A stretch of 64,000 nt of DNA, taken from NCBI GenBank assembly GCA_018398815.1, contig CM031607.1, positions 85,382,146 to 85,446,145 of the forward strand, in the 5' to 3' direction. The stretch's first letter is position 1, and each line of letters begins with the position of its first letter. This DNA comes from Conus ventricosus (lineage: Eukaryota; Mollusca; Gastropoda; Neogastropoda; Conidae). A program made the translations under genes and the position numbers. A model generated the notes under the pieces. That model was not told the origin of the DNA and ran no database searches. It saw nothing but the letters and a program-made list of their open reading frames with translations. This document shows, in pieces, positions 23,036 through 36,689 of the stretch.

Positions 23036-23610
23036 ACATACACTGACAGTTCAAAGAGACTCAGGGTGAGGATACACTATATTCAAAGCAAAATGGCTGA
23101 ACAATCCAGGAAGATTATTGGTGCAAACAGCTTAAATACTTCAAATCTAACATTCTAACATTACAATTAACAATAGAAGCAGTAACACACTGGCTCTTGT
23201 CTTATCCACAGACATGTTTCAAACTCAACAAGACACGATACTGGCCCACTTCATGAACATCTTCAAAATGTGAAAAGTAAAATTGGAAGCCCTGCTTGGC
23301 ATGAAGCAATATGCAGCTGGAAAAAACTCATATTGCCACAGGACTAACAGGTTTAAGAAAATGAGAAGGCAGACACACTGGCAAGCAAGGTAACCATCAG
23401 AACTGGATAAAGTGGATTATAGCTTGGCCAATCTGATAAGATAAGAAACCTAAAGAATCACCTCACCAAACATGATCAAGCCCACCATACCACAGACTAT
23501 CTTGAGCAACTCATCAAGAGAAGAAGTGGCCGGGCATCCAGACTACAACTTCAAGTACAAGGAACAGCAAGAAACTGGATCTTTCCGAGGGCATATGCAA
23601 ATGACTAAAC
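23036..23610 (+). pseudogene. Decayed RNase H domain and C-terminus of a non-LTR retrotransposon
   Basis: The plus strand starts with YTDSS (RNase H first strand, near 23,038), then IEAVTHWLLS near 23,175. In another frame HLQNVKSKIGSPAWHEAICS follows at about 23,260-23,320, and then a broken GHAG-like stretch leading to NEKADTLASKVTI near 23,360-23,400. The C-terminal part contains LGQSDKIRNLKNHLTKHDQA, HHTTDYLEQL and RRSGRASRLQ, ending with a stop near 23,607. This order (YTDGS, DSxxxLQKV, WHEA, GHAGVxGNExADRLA, then a basic HHTxDRLEE tail) is that of RNase H-bearing LINE proteins common in molluscs, from memory of the family. At least three frameshifts and several stops make it dead. No RT domain remains upstream. 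Confidence 0.72.
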
Positions 23611-23729
23611 TCGTGTAAACTAAGATAACAGATTGCGTTTCTATTTACTGCAAATGTACGCAAGTATGCACTGAATCAGTAAATGACCAATGAAGTGATG
23701 CAAGTTTGTAATGTGAAGTGTCCACAGGG

Positions 23730-24080
23730 TTCAGTGTGTGTGTGTGTGTGTGGTGTGTGTGTGTGTGTGTGTTGTGTGTGTGTGCGTGCGCGCGTGTGTG
23801 TGTGTGTGTGTGCGTGTGTGTGCAAGTGTGTGTGTGTGTGCGTCTGCCTGTGCGAGTATATGCGCGCAAAGTGTGTGCGTGCCTTGTGCATGCATGCGTG
23901 CGTGTGTGCATGCATGCATCTCACATGCTCATGTGCATGCCTGGATCTATGTTGCGTGCATGCATGCATCAGTGTGAACACATGCACGCAAATGTTTGTT
24001 CATGTCTACATGGTGCATGCTGTGTTTGTGTATGTGTGTGTGTGTGTGCATGTGTGTGTGTGTGCATGTGCGTGTGTTTT
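23730..24080. repeat. TG-rich compound microsatellite
   Basis: (TG)n with interspersed (CG), TGCA and GTGC steps. Alternating purine-pyrimidine sequence continues for over 300 bp. The Cys/Val frames on the plus strand and His/Thr frames on the minus strand are artefacts. Confidence 0.95.
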
Positions 24081-24519
24081 GCCAATGTGTGAGAACATTT
24101 CTTTACTGATTGATACACTTGCTATGTCTTTGGGTGATATGTTGGTGGTATGCCATGACAGAAACACATATTGGGGTACATCGCAGACAGATTCACAGAG
24201 ACGTCAGCAAGGTAAACCAGGGCTTTTTCAATTTCATGCCCTGGAGAGAATGAGGTGGTTGCCGGGTGCACGATATACAAGCATGCCTGCTGACATGGGT
24301 GGTGATAACGACAGAGGGACAGTGTCATCACAGATGTCGTGTTCCACGTACTGTGGTGGAGGAAAGGGGGAGGGGAGGTGAACAGTTGCAGTTTGTTCGT
24401 CCACAGACTGAATTGTGTATACATACATGTGTCTTTCCTCGTAATATTGTTGTTGTTACTATCATTATCTCCATTGTTATTGATCAGTAATAACCATGTC
24501 ATCTCCGAAGGCCATTCAT
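24081..24519. other. No gene recognised
   Basis: Normal-composition sequence with GA-rich ggaggaaagggggaggggag at about 24,357-24,378. No domain was recognised. Confidence 0.4.
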
Positions 24520-24530
24520 GCTTGCACACA

Positions 24531-24585
<55 letters not shown>

Positions 24586-24812
24586 TATACATGCCCATAC
24601 ACAAACATACATGTACACACACGCTCACACATGCATGCATGCAGAAGCATGCTCACATAACCCCAGGTCGCCCATGTGCACACAGACATACTCAAACATG
24701 CACACACACACATGCACATTAATGCACATACTGGTACTCATACTGGGACCCATCCACTCATGTACACACACAATGACACTAACACACACATACGCACACA
24801 CACACACATGTA
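24520..24812. repeat. CA-rich compound microsatellite
   Basis: (CA)n at about 24,525-24,582 followed by degenerate CA/CATG-rich DNA to 24,812. The block lies about 450 bp from the TG block in the opposite sense, so the two could base-pair on one strand. Confidence 0.92.
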
Positions 24813-25119
24813 AAATTACAATAATGGCACGGACAATGTTAGGTAGGTACCCAAAGTCTGACCAGCAGGTTGGGCCAATGCACTGGTCAGACATCTGTGA
24901 AGTTGTATGCATGAGAGTTGAGACCCATGTCTTAAATCCTTTCTTCTTACTAATTTAATTCTCAGCTGTAAATTCAGCGTCTTGTTGTCTCATAGCTTAT
25001 CTGATGTAGTGTAGCATATGTGGACTAATCCACACATAGTAACATCTCCTTGATGAAACTGATACACTTCAACACCAAAAACTTGCACACCTGAACGCAC
25101 ACACACAACAGCATTCCCA
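24813..25119. other. No gene recognised
   Basis: Unassigned sequence between the CA block and the 26-bp minisatellite. Confidence 0.4.
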
Positions 25120-25432
25120 ACTTTGATTTGCAACCAAGTTCCTGACATTGATTTGTAACAAAGTCCCTCAACATTGATTTGAAACAAACTGAAAGTCCCC
25201 TAACATGATTTGAAGCAAAGTCCCTCAACACTGATTTGAAACAAAGTCCCCCAACATTGATTTGAATTAAAGTCCCTCAACATTGATTTGAAACAAAGTC
25301 CCTCAACACTGATTTGAAACAAAGTCCCTCAACATTGGTTTGAAACAAAGTCCCCCAACATTGATTTGAAACAAAGTCCCTCAACATTGATTTGACACAA
25401 AGTCCCTCAACACTGATTTGAAACAAAGTTAA
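25120..25432. repeat. 26-bp minisatellite, about 12 copies
   Basis: The unit gatttgaaacaaagtccctc plus aacact or aacatt recurs at 25,259, 25,285 and 25,311, a 26-bp period. The left end is more diverged. The minus-strand frames it creates repeat LRDFVSNQC-type blocks and are not genes. Confidence 0.95.
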
Positions 25433-25930
25433 AGTTAGGACACATAACATAGGCTTCATCAAAACATATTGTCTTCTTCCACCTTTTGCACCTACCCACC
25501 TAAACACACATAGTGGCATGATTAAAGGAAAACAAAACAAAACAAAACAAATATAACAAATAAAACAATATAACCCTGAAAGGCTTAGCTGTTTATAAAC
25601 ATATTCTTGACTTTATTTCAAACACACAGATCCATGCAAGAATATGCGTGTACACATCCAAACACACCCACCCACCCACCCACCCATCATCACACACACA
25701 CACAGATACCCAAATCTAACGGCATACACACTCACTACATTTCATATCACACTGCAAGGATTCTATTGCCATTAAGCCTACAACTAATATGTGCATATGA
25801 CTCGAGGCAGAGAACAGTAAACATTAACAAACAAAAAATAAACAGTAAATTTATACTTGGTAAAACAAGTGGGAAGCCCTGAAGATTCCCTTATGTCAAA
25901 ATGTATGTACTTGAAGGATGTATGTTTAAA
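25433..25930. other. No gene; short AAAAC and CCCA repeats
   Basis: (AACAA)n near 25,535-25,552 and (CCCA)n at about 25,665-25,687, then unassigned sequence. This is the last normal sequence before the abnormal block. Confidence 0.5.
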
Positions 25931-28059
25931 TTAGTTTGTTTTTTGGAAGCCCGGTTGTGTTTGGGGGGGGGGGGGGGGGGGATTGAAAGGGTAACCATCT
26001 GGATGACGTGAGCGGGGTTTTGTGATCTGTAAGAAGGTTTTGGGGGGTTCCCGACCGCCCAGGTGTTTTGCAGAAAAACCCCTTTTTTTAAATACAAATC
26101 ACCCCACCCACAATCTTTTTGGGGCCAAAAATTTAAAACCTATTTTACAAAAAAAATTAAACCCCCCAAAACCCTTAAAATATTGAAAAAATCAGTACAT
26201 TAAAAGGGGGTTTCTGTGAAAAAAACAGGGCGATGGAAAACCTGCAAAAGGGACTTTCCCCCCCCAGAAATAAAATGAACTAAAGCTATAGGGGCTTAAC
26301 TTTTTTTACAAACTGGTCGTCGCTGTTAGCGACACCCCCCAAACCCGATAAAGGCAATTACTGATCCTCCTTTTAATGGGGCTGGGCCCACCACTGCAGT
26401 GGTTTTTATCAATCCCCCTGAAATGCATTTAAATTAGTTTTCATCCGCGATGAACGGGCCCAAATCAAAAAAAGGGGTAGATCTTTTTTGGCTGCGGAAA
26501 ACGTAAGCCCCCCCCCCCCCGGGCCTTTCTTAAACAAAGAACCCCAGGGGGAAAGAGGTTGTGCTTGGCAGGCTTTGCATTTTTTGAAAGAATTGATTTT
26601 CCCCCAGAAAAAATTTTGTTCAGACGCATTTCTTCAGAATTAGAGAGAGAATTTGGGAATCGAAAGTTGCTCTAAAAATTTATTAGTTTGCTCAACAGGC
26701 CATAAACTTTAATTCTCCCTGCCCATGGATCAAGCTCAAAATTTCCCGTTCCCACCCCCAACCCCAGGGGAATTGGGACAGAGGAAGAAAGGGTTTTTTT
26801 GAAAGAAAATTCGATATTTTTAAAAAAAATACGGGAATAATTAAAAGTTTTAAAAGGGGAAAGGGGCCCACGGGATTTCCCAAAAGAACCCTAAAAAAGT
26901 TTGGGAGCAATTGTTAAAAAAAAAGAAAGGAAAAAAAAAAGGGGAAGGAGAAAAAAAAAAGGAAAAACAAAACCCTTTCAACCCACAAGAATTTTACATG
27001 TATTTTATGGAAAATTCAGGTTGACTTCATGGTTTTCCCAAAGGGGAAGCTTTTACTGATAGATATTTTCTGAAACAGCAAATGAAGGAAATTGAGAAAG
27101 ATACAAAAGGGGATGAAAAAATTTTGGGGAGGCAAGGGACCGCCCTTTTTAAAATTTCATTTTTTTTGGGTTAATTTTTCTTAAATTTTGGGTGTAAACA
27201 AGGGCCGGAAAACAAAGGAAAAAAAGGGGAGAACAAAAGGAAATTTGGGGTTTTGGGGTTTAAAAATCAAAAACTGGGTATTTGAGTTCACGCACGAAAT
27301 TACGGGGGTTTTGAAAAGTGGCTTTTAGGTTATCCCGGGCCCCCCCCTTTATCTGTAACCCTTTCCCTTTTTTTTTTTTTGGAAAAAGTGAAAAAAATTA
27401 AAGGCCTGCTGAAAAGGGCCCAATTTGCACAGTAGGGAAAACGAGACCCGACATAGAAACACAAGCGGGCTCCAGCAACCCCAGTAATCTTAACGGGGGT
27501 AGGAAAAACCGCCGAAGACACCCTTTAAAAATTAAAATTTCCCCGGCGGTGAAGGGTGGCCTATTGCGGGACCCCTCCCCCATCCCTTTTTTGGTGTTGG
27601 GTTGGCTATTAAACGCCTCACCCCTTTTCCCCTGTTTTGGGCTGCCTTCGGGGGGCCCCCAATAAACTAAACGGATCGTGATTATTAAATTCAGGTTTCG
27701 GCAAATTTGCTTTGGTGGGTCTCAAAATTCACGCGACCCCAATGTGAACCAAAAAAAGCCCCCTTACATTTTACAAAAACCTTTCCATCTATTGGGTGGT
27801 TTTGTTTGTTTTTTGGTTTTGTTTTTTGGGTTTTTTTTTTGGGTTTTTGTTTTTTTGGGTCGTTTGTTGGGGTTTATGTGTGAGAAGACTTTTGCCTTTC
27901 AAAGCAATGAAAGAAATTTCCAGGAAAAAAAGCCCTGCTATTGTTTAACCCAAAATTTAAAAAACCCACACACCCCCCCCCCTGCCCCACCCGCACACTA
28001 TTTTTAAAAACCCCTAAGGGCTAAAAGAGGGTTTTCTATTTTTAATCCCAAATTAAAAT

Positions 28060-29580
28060 CAAACAAAAAACTGGTTTTCCGGGCCCTTGTAGTTTTTTTT
28101 ACATCTAATAAATTTTAAAGGGTTTCCAAAAAATTTAGTTCTTTAAATCGGGGTTTTTTAACGAGATAACGATAATCGAAAAAATCAAACCTAGTTGATG
28201 GAAAAACCTTTAGAACTGAAAAGGGGTACCCCAATTCAAACAAATTAGTATTGTTTTTAACTGTTGAAAAATGGACATAAAAACAGGGGGGTTTACAAAA
28301 AAAATCGGGAGGTTTATTACCTTCAAATTGCCGACTTTTCCCTCTTGTACAAAATCTATAAGTTTATCGTACCGGGGGGAACCCTAAGTTTTTGCCCCCC
28401 CTTAGAAAAGTAACTCTTCTTTTTTTAGGGGGAAAGGGTATAGAAATTCTGAGGTTTCTTCTTTAAATTTTTTAAAATATACCTTTTTCGCTAAGTACTT
28501 CTTTTAAAAAAAAAAAGGGTTATAGAAACCCATCGGGGATTTGAAAATTAGTTTTTTGTTTGGCCCCCCCCTTACTAATATTGATGGGTTTTTTTGGGGG
28601 TTTCGATCCGTTACCCCACAAAATTTTAAACCCAAATTTTTTAAAGGGGAATCCTACAACTCCCCGCCCAATTGCAATTGGGTATTTAAAGAACACGCGT
28701 CTTTTTTGCTGGTTATATAGATGTACTCTTTTTTATAACTTTTTAAAAAAATTAAATTTAAAAAAGGGAAATTTGTTTTAAAACGTCCGGGGATGAGCCC
28801 CCCCCTACTTTTTTAAAAAATTATCTTTATTCAGTTTCTATTAAAAATCAGAACAAAAAGGTTTCCATCTTGATTAGTTTTTTTTACACCCAATTTAAAA
28901 TTTTTTTAGTATCCCAAATTAATTCTTTAAATTGGTGTCTCCAAAAAACTATAAAAGGGAAATAAAAAACCCCCCGCCCCATTTGGGTCGAAAAACCTTT
29001 TAAAACTGTTGACGGACCCAGCAAACAAATTGCACTTTTTTAACCCTTTTGGTAAATGGACATAAAAACATTGGGTTCCGAAAAAAATCGGGGGTTTTTT
29101 ACCTTTTAAAATTGTTTAAACATCTTTCTTATTAAAATCTATAATTTTTTGTTACTGTGTAAAAACCAAAAATTCGACAAGCCCTTTGGGGAAAGTGAAA
29201 CCTCTCTTTTTTTTGTGGGAAATTTATAGTAATTTGGGGGTTCCCCTCTTTTAATTTTTTAACCCAATACCCAAATTGTAATTTTCTTTTTTTAAAAGAA
29301 AAAAATTTTGTTTACCATCATTTTGTTTACGAGTTATTGATTCCCTTTGTTCCCCTTTAACTTTAAACCCCCTTTTTTGACCTTTTTCAGATAGTTACCC
29401 TTTAAAATTTTAAACCCAATTTTCAAAGGGGAAACCCCTTTTTAATTGCCGCCCCTTTTGTAAATTTGGGGTAAAAGGGGCCACGTTTTTTTGTTTTTTT
29501 AAATTTTAGATGGGCATTTTTTTTTTAAAACCCATTTAAAAAATTAATTTAAAAAGGGTAGTTTTAAAAATTTTTTGAAC
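28060..29580. repeat. Tandem duplication with about 785-bp offset inside the low-quality block
   Basis: Two segments share, in the same order: tttttttacayc, an atggacataaaaaca block (at 28,271 and 29,056), a caaaaaaaatcggg block, aaaatctata, the tttgggggtttc/ttcccc region and a aaattttaaacccaa block (near 28,620 and 29,400). The offset is about 780-790 bp. Base-level identity cannot be judged because of homopolymer errors. It could be a real duplication or two noisy copies of one region joined by the assembler. Confidence 0.6.
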
Positions 29581-32500
29581 ATGCTTCTTACAAGGGTAGG
29601 AGCTTTTTATCCCCCAAATCTTTGGATTCAGTTTACAAACCCATTGCAGTAAAAGGTTTATGGGTTGGGGGTTTAGACTTGAAAAACCCATAAACCAAAA
29701 AATTTAAAAACCCGAATAAAGAGCGCGAGTCCCCATCAGCATGGCCCCCACCGGGGGCCCTTTTTTTTCAGAATCATTTTTAAAATTTTGCCATTTGCGA
29801 AACCCGGGTGTGGCGTTTAATATCCCAGAATTAAACCCCCCTAACTTTTATTTAAGGTCATATATAATTCATTTTTTATTCCCATAAGAAAAATATAAAA
29901 AAACTAAAAAGTTTTTCCCCCTTAAGGACAACGCTTTTTTTTCCTTTCAAACCCCAATAAAAATTTAATGATATGAAAAAATCTCAACAAATTTTAACAT
30001 TGTTTCCTTTCAATTTGTTTTAACAAAAAGTTGGGCCGCAATCAGGGGTTGGCCATTGTTTTTGGGGGGGGAAAAAAAAGAAAATTTATACTTATGATTT
30101 AGGGCCCTAGCCACACCTTTTCCCCCAAAGGCAAAGTTGGGTTGGGATAAATAGAAAAAAAAAAACCCCCTAATCCTTTACAACATTTATTTTAAAAAAA
30201 TAAAGGCAACAATCCAGGAGTGCAAAGATTAATGACTCCTTGGGGGCCCAAGTTTGGTTCTTTTAGGACACAAGCAAGAAAGTTAATAGTAGATAATCTA
30301 CGGGCTTTGAGCCAAAAACCCAAAAAATTTTTTAGCTAATTTAAAGATGCTTTTAAAACTTCGGTTGATTTCCTGCTGCATAAAAGGATCAAGACGTTTT
30401 TTGCAATGTAGGTAAAAGGGTTACTTTTTTGGGGGCCCGGGGCTTCAGGGCCCCCCTTGATTTAGATGAAATTTTGGATGATAAGGGGTTTTATAACAAT
30501 GAAATCCTCATGCGGAGACCCCAAAGACTTGGGGCAAATAAAGGGTTTAAAACCCAAAAGGGCCCCCCCCCATCCATTTAAAAAAATCCCTTCCCCGAAG
30601 AAAGCGCCCCAGTTATAAGCCCCATTTAAAAACCCAAACCATTTTTAAAACATCCCCCCCAAAACACCCGGGGAAAGCACCCCCCTTTTTGATCTCCCTC
30701 CCCTTGCAGCAAAGCAAAAAGGGACACCCCTTGTTGTATTTTAAAACTTTTCCCTGTTTTCCCATATTTTTATTTCACAAAAAAAATTAAATCCAGCAGT
30801 AGCGTCCTAACGCCACAATGGTCCCCTTAAAAACCCAAAAACTTTCCCTTAAGTAAAAAAACCCCAACAACAACAGCTATTTTTGCACAGGCACCCAAAG
30901 CCTTTGGCAGTAACTTTTTTAAATTTGGTTTGTAGATGAGGAAAATTGTTTTCAACCAACTTTTAAGGCGGAGGTGTTGGAGGGGGGCTAGGGGCCCTTT
31001 TGGCGCCCCCCGGAAAAGGGCAAAAAACGAGTTAAGTAGCAAAAACAGCCTTTTAATAGTAAAAACTGTAATTCTTTTTCTAACAAAATCCTTATTCTTT
31101 CTCCCACCTTTAGTTTTTTTCATGAAGTTTTTCTTTTTAAAGGGGTTTTTTGGGGGGATTTAAAATTTCCTCTGAAAATAGAAAATCGGTTTAACCTCCC
31201 TTTTTCCCTTTCGCCAAACCCTGTTTTTCGGGTTTATTTTTAGCTTTTTTTTCCCCTAAATTTTATCAGCCAGTTAAATTTTTTCTTTTTACTTTTTATC
31301 TAGCTTACTAAGTTTTGCTGTCCCGAGTTTAGTCCCTTATTTCGAAAAAGGCCCTTAAAGGATTCAGCACAGGCAATGGGGTTTCATCAATTTTTGTTTT
31401 TTTTTTTTGGGATTGCCCTCCTCACTTAAAGTGTTTCATTTTTGCAATTGTTCATTGGCGTTTAATTTAAATTTTAAAGGGGTATTTTTTGTTTTTTAAA
31501 ATTGTTTTTGGCCCCCCCCCGCCCCAAGGGTTTTGAAAGGTTAACGGTTCGGCTCTAAGTTTAAAAGGGGTTTTAATTTTCCCTTAGAAATGGGGAGTTT
31601 TCGCTTATTGTGCTTGGGTTTTAAAAATTGTTTTTTTTTTTGCGTTAAAAGAAAACCTTTCCCGGGTCCCCCGACCATTTTTTTATATAAAAATTGCCCC
31701 CCATTTCCCAAAATCTTGGGGAACAAGACCCCTGGCAGCTCTGTCCTAAGCTTCAAGAGTTTTAAAATTTTTCCCCGCAATAGTTCAAATTTGTTGGGGG
31801 AGTAAAAAAACCCTTCCCCCCTTAAAGTTTCTTGCAATGGGGGGCCCCTAGTTCTTTTATTTTTTTCCCCAAAGGACAATTGCGTAAAAATCTTCACCCA
31901 TTTTTTTTATTTATTTTCTTTTTTGTTTTTTTAAAAAATAAAATCAAAAGGTTTTGACCTCTTTTAATACGAAAAAAGAAACACCGGGCAAAAAGGTTTT
32001 TGGCAATGTAATTATGTAAAACTCCATCAACATTCACCCCGGAAAACTTTAAAGAAAATTTCGGAGGGCCCGCGAGGGTTTATAACCCCAGGCATGCTAA
32101 ACACTTTCCCAAAATTTGTTATTACATTCAGGTCCTAATGTACTTTTTGTTGCTAATTTAGGGGGGGGGTTTATTGTTAAAAAAAATAGAAATAAAACGG
32201 GAGGGCAGAAAGTTTTGTATAAGCGAGGAGACTTTTTTCCCCTTTTATTTTGATCAAATTGGTTACCTAAAAAGAAAGAAAAAAAAATTTTTAGGGGGAA
32301 AAAAACCCCAAAGGGTCTCAAGCACGGGTTTAAAGCGGGGGATTAAAAAGGGGATGTTAAAGGAGGCATAGCAAAAGCTTTGGAAAAGGGATTTGACCCC
32401 TTTAAGATTTTAAGTTTAAAGACCATAGCCATATACAAGGTCGCAAAAAAAAAAACTTATTATGAACTGACTTTAACCCCGGGGGTTTTCTTTTCGTTCG

Positions 32501-35500
32501 TCGTGACCCTTTTAACTACATACCTTAGTGCATTTTTTGATTTTTGAGGGTTTTTCAAACCCCGGACGGGCCCAAAACCCCAATTTTAAACCCATATAAA
32601 ATAAAAGGAAATTTATTATAAAAAGTTAACACTCCTTTCCAGAAAAAAAAAACCCAAGGAGAACCTTTGGAACATAAATTAAATCATTTTTTTAAAGGGT
32701 TTTTAAAAGGGGAAATTTTGTTTTATTTACTGAAAAAACAACCCTTTTAAGAGATAATCAGAAGCTTTTAAAAATCCAAAAATTGAGAAGGTCGACGGGC
32801 AAAAAATTTAGCAGTTAAATCATTGTTTTCGGGGGGGGGATTTTTACCTCACCAACACTTTGTGAAATAAGAAAGTTTTTTGGCGGGAGGTGGGCCCAAA
32901 GGGACCTGCAGTTGATCGGGAAATGAAAAAAAAACCCTTTTTTTTTATATTAAATTGAAGACTACTTAATAAAAAAAAGGGGGCTGTGGTTAGATTTTAG
33001 ATCTACATTTGACAACAGATTTTTGGAAGTGGAGAAAGGGGGGAAAGATGGTTTACAAATAAAAATTGCAAAAAAGCAAAACGGAAACGCGCCAATACAA
33101 GGGATGTTTTTTATGGGTTTTTTGATGCCAGTTAAAAAATTGAAGAAAAAGGCTAAAAGCGCAGCTCATTTAAAAAGCAAAGAAATATTTAATAAAAACA
33201 GGGGGGAAAACTTGAAGTTTTTCCTAAAAATTCCCATGTTTTTAATTTTGCGGGGTTACTGGGTTTTGGGAAAAAATTTTTGGGGGGTTGGGTTTGTTAC
33301 CCAAAAAAATCGGTTTCATACAACACCTTGTTATTTCTTTGGGACAACCATTTAAGGGACAACAAATCTTAAAAGAAAGGAAGTTTATTTGGACAGACAA
33401 TTAATTTTATCTGTTAGCCCAGCGACCAAAAATGAGGACTGTTTTAAAAAATTACTATAGATATTTGAGGGGAAAGAAAAACTGTTTATTATTTATGATG
33501 TTTAGCGGAAAAAAGATATTGTTTTAAAAAAAAAAAAGCTTGTCAAAACTACCCTTTTGGGGTCCCACGCTTTAGGGTTTTGGGGTGGCTCTTAATCAAA
33601 AAAACAATGCTGTCTTAAAAGACTTTCGATGCATTAAAATTTGGTTTTTTATTATTTTTAAAAAGGACAAGTAGTTTTTAAGGGAAGTTTAAATGAAAAA
33701 TATAAAAGGGGCAAAGATGAGGGTAAAAAAAAAAGGAAAAGTTGAAAATTAAGACGTAAACTAGGGTTTCGGGCTGACCCTCCAGTTCTACGGTTTTTTT
33801 ATTGGAATTTATTAATTGCTTTTTAAAAATTTGTTTATTATAATTTTTTTTTATTAAAAAAAATGGCTGCGGGCCCAAAACAAAAGGGGGAACTAAACTC
33901 CTAAATGCTTTTGCAAATGGGGCTTTTAAAAGACCCAGCAGGAAAAACTAGTTTGTTTAATAGGGTGCCAGGGAAAGTTTTGGTTTTTAGTACACAGATG
34001 TGGGGCCTTTTCAAACAACAAAATTGAAGAAAAAAACGGCAGCAATATCCTATTTTAGAAGGATAAAAATTTAAGGGCAAACATTTTGGGAAATGAATTT
34101 CAAAATTCTAAAGAGAGGGGGCGTTTTTTCCCAAGTTTTGGGAATTTTAAAATTTTTAATACGAAGCCCCCAAAGTTACTTTAAAAAAAGAAAATTTTAG
34201 AAAAACCTTAAAGGGAGGGGTATCTTTTACCTAGTTCCCGGAAAAACAAAGAAAAAAAAATTGAAAAATATGAGGGGTTTGTTTTATGCCCACCGGGGAA
34301 AAAACCCTTTAAGTGGGGGAAAGAAACCCTCGGCTTAGAATTTTTCCCCAAAAATAGAATCACTATAGGGAAATACAAGGAAATTTTTTTTTTTTATTAC
34401 TCGAGGGGGGGCATACTAGTTAACCAAAATACTTAATTAGGGTATTTTCAAATAAAGGTGAAAACTTTGGGTGCCCCCCTTTTAACTCGTATTGCAATTA
34501 AATAAAAAAGGGGACCCAAAAAAAACCCCCTGTATCATTGGGCAGGGTTTCGGGGGGGGTTTACAAAGGGCAAACTAACAGTACTCCCACTTTTTTCCAT
34601 TAAGTATGTTGATTTTTTTGCGTTTTACTTTTAAAGGGAAATCTGCCAGGGAAAGGGTTAATAAAAAGAAAATTTTAAAAATAAAATTTTATTTGGCCAA
34701 AAGAGGGAAAAATTATTTTTGACAGACAGCAGCCCTAACCGGAAAAAAACACAACAACCACCACACACACAAACAAAACAGAAACACCAACACAAAAAAA
34801 AAATATTAAAAATTAATTAATTTAAAAAAATTTTTATTTAAAAAAGGAGGTTCAAAGTTTAGATTAAACAAATAATAACTTCAAAAAAGGGAAAAAAAAA
34901 AGGGGATTTGGGTAAAATATAAATTACTAGAAAAAAATATGCTAAAGCTTTTTTAAAACTCCCTTTTTATGTAATTTCGGCTCATCACTGTACTAGGTAA
35001 ATGCGGGAAACTAGCGTTGGGGTTTTAGTGTGGGGTTGGGGCGCCCCCTTTTAGCCTTTTGGAAAGGCCCCCGGGGGAGGTTAGGGCCTTCCATGATTGC
35101 AAAATGTTTTTAAAAAAATTAAATCCCAAAAATTAAAAAAACACCGGCCCTTGTTTTCCCAGCATCACAAAACTTTTCTCATTAAAATTAAAAATAAGCA
35201 AATCATTACAAATTTAAAAAATTACGGAAGAAAATTTCCGAACCCTTTTGGGCTGCGGCGATATTTTTAGGCGGCAAAAGATTGAATTTAAAAAAAAGTG
35301 GAGAAAGGGTTTTTCTTTAACCAGGTAGAAATGATGAATTAAAAAAGAACATTGAAAAACAAAAAATGATCGGGTTAAACCCCAAAAAAGCCCCAAAAAA
35401 AAAATTTAAAAAAAAAAAAAATATAAGTTTAAAAAAAACTAAAAACAAGTTTTTTTTTTACCTCATGTGTTTTTTTTGGGGGGCAACTTTTCAGCTTTTC

Positions 35501-36689
35501 ACAACAAAGGGTCTTTTAGGGGCAGGCTTTTTGACCGTAGCGCCGCAGAAAGAGAGTTCTTTTAAAAATTAGGGGGGGGTCTTTTTTCATAAATTTGCTC
35601 AAATTCATCACATTACGCTCCATAAAAGGCTTAGCTCCCCTTTTTAAATTATTCTGCCCCCTCCCGGAGGGATAAAAAAGTATCTTATTTTTGCCCCCCC
35701 CGGCCCAAAATTTTTGTTTTCCTTTGGGTGCTTTAGTAATGCAATTTTTTTTAATTGATCGGTTTCTGGGTTCCCCCCGTCCCTTTAAATTTTCATTTTT
35801 TCAAGGCACGTAAAAGGAGGCAATTCCAACCCCTTCTGTGGTTTCCTTCTGTACTTCATAGGTATTTGTACTACTTTGTAGTGTCCCTAATTTTTGTGAT
35901 ATTGAAAGGGAAAAGGCCCCTTTAGTAGATTCTTTTTAAAATTTTTATAGGGGGTTGTGAACCCATGGTTGCCCGGGGTCCCTCTTTAATGTAAATGAAA
36001 GTTTTAAAAAACCCGGGTTTCGAGCCTTTAAAACCCTTTTTCCCTCATCAACCTTTAACCATCCCTTGGGGAAATTTAAGGACCTCTCATGTATATTTTT
36101 TGTAAAGTACGCCACAGCATTGAGTTTATCCGGGAAAAAATTTGGCGTTTTGTATTTGAAGCCCTGTTTAACAAAATGTCGAGCATACCCTTTAAAATTT
36201 TTTCTTCTAATTTACATGTGGAAGATCAGCAAGTCCACTGGTGGGGGGTCATTTGGAATGATTAAAAAATCTAGGCCTTATTAAATTTTTTTTGGGGGGG
36301 CGATATTTTTGCCCAAAATTTCTTGCTTTTTTAAAACCCGCTTTTGCTTTTGATTCAGGGCACTCTAGCAGCCCTTTTCTCAGTTTTTTTAATACATCTT
36401 TCTTTTAATAACCTTTAGGGGGAAAAAATATTTTTTGTGCTTATCCCTAAGAAAAGGGGTGTTTTTTTAATTTTGGGTTTTAAAATTTTTTTGTGCAAAA
36501 ATATGAAATTTCTCCATAGACCCACAATAAAACCAATTTTTTTATTTTTGTTTCGATGGGTTTATAAAAGTCAAAAGTTTTGGCGGGGGCTTTTTAGAAA
36601 CTTCTTTCCCGTCACTAAGAAATAATTCATTTCCTCATCTCGTCTTTAAATGTGTTTCCTGGGATACCCCCGGGCCCCCTTTCGTTTTA

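Noticed and set aside
23683..24722. Cys/Val-rich and His/Thr-rich proteins
   Set aside because: They are translations of TG/CA microsatellites.
30827..31123. 98-codon Lys/Leu-rich minus frame with RGAPKGPLAPL resembling an RT GxPQGxxLSP block
   Set aside because: It lies in the low-quality block, no catalytic box follows, and the resemblance is explained by composition.
36630..36665. QETHL-like codons on the minus strand, possible LINE endonuclease
   Set aside because: A single five-residue match in homopolymer-damaged sequence. The expected neighbouring endonuclease strands were not found at the right spacing.
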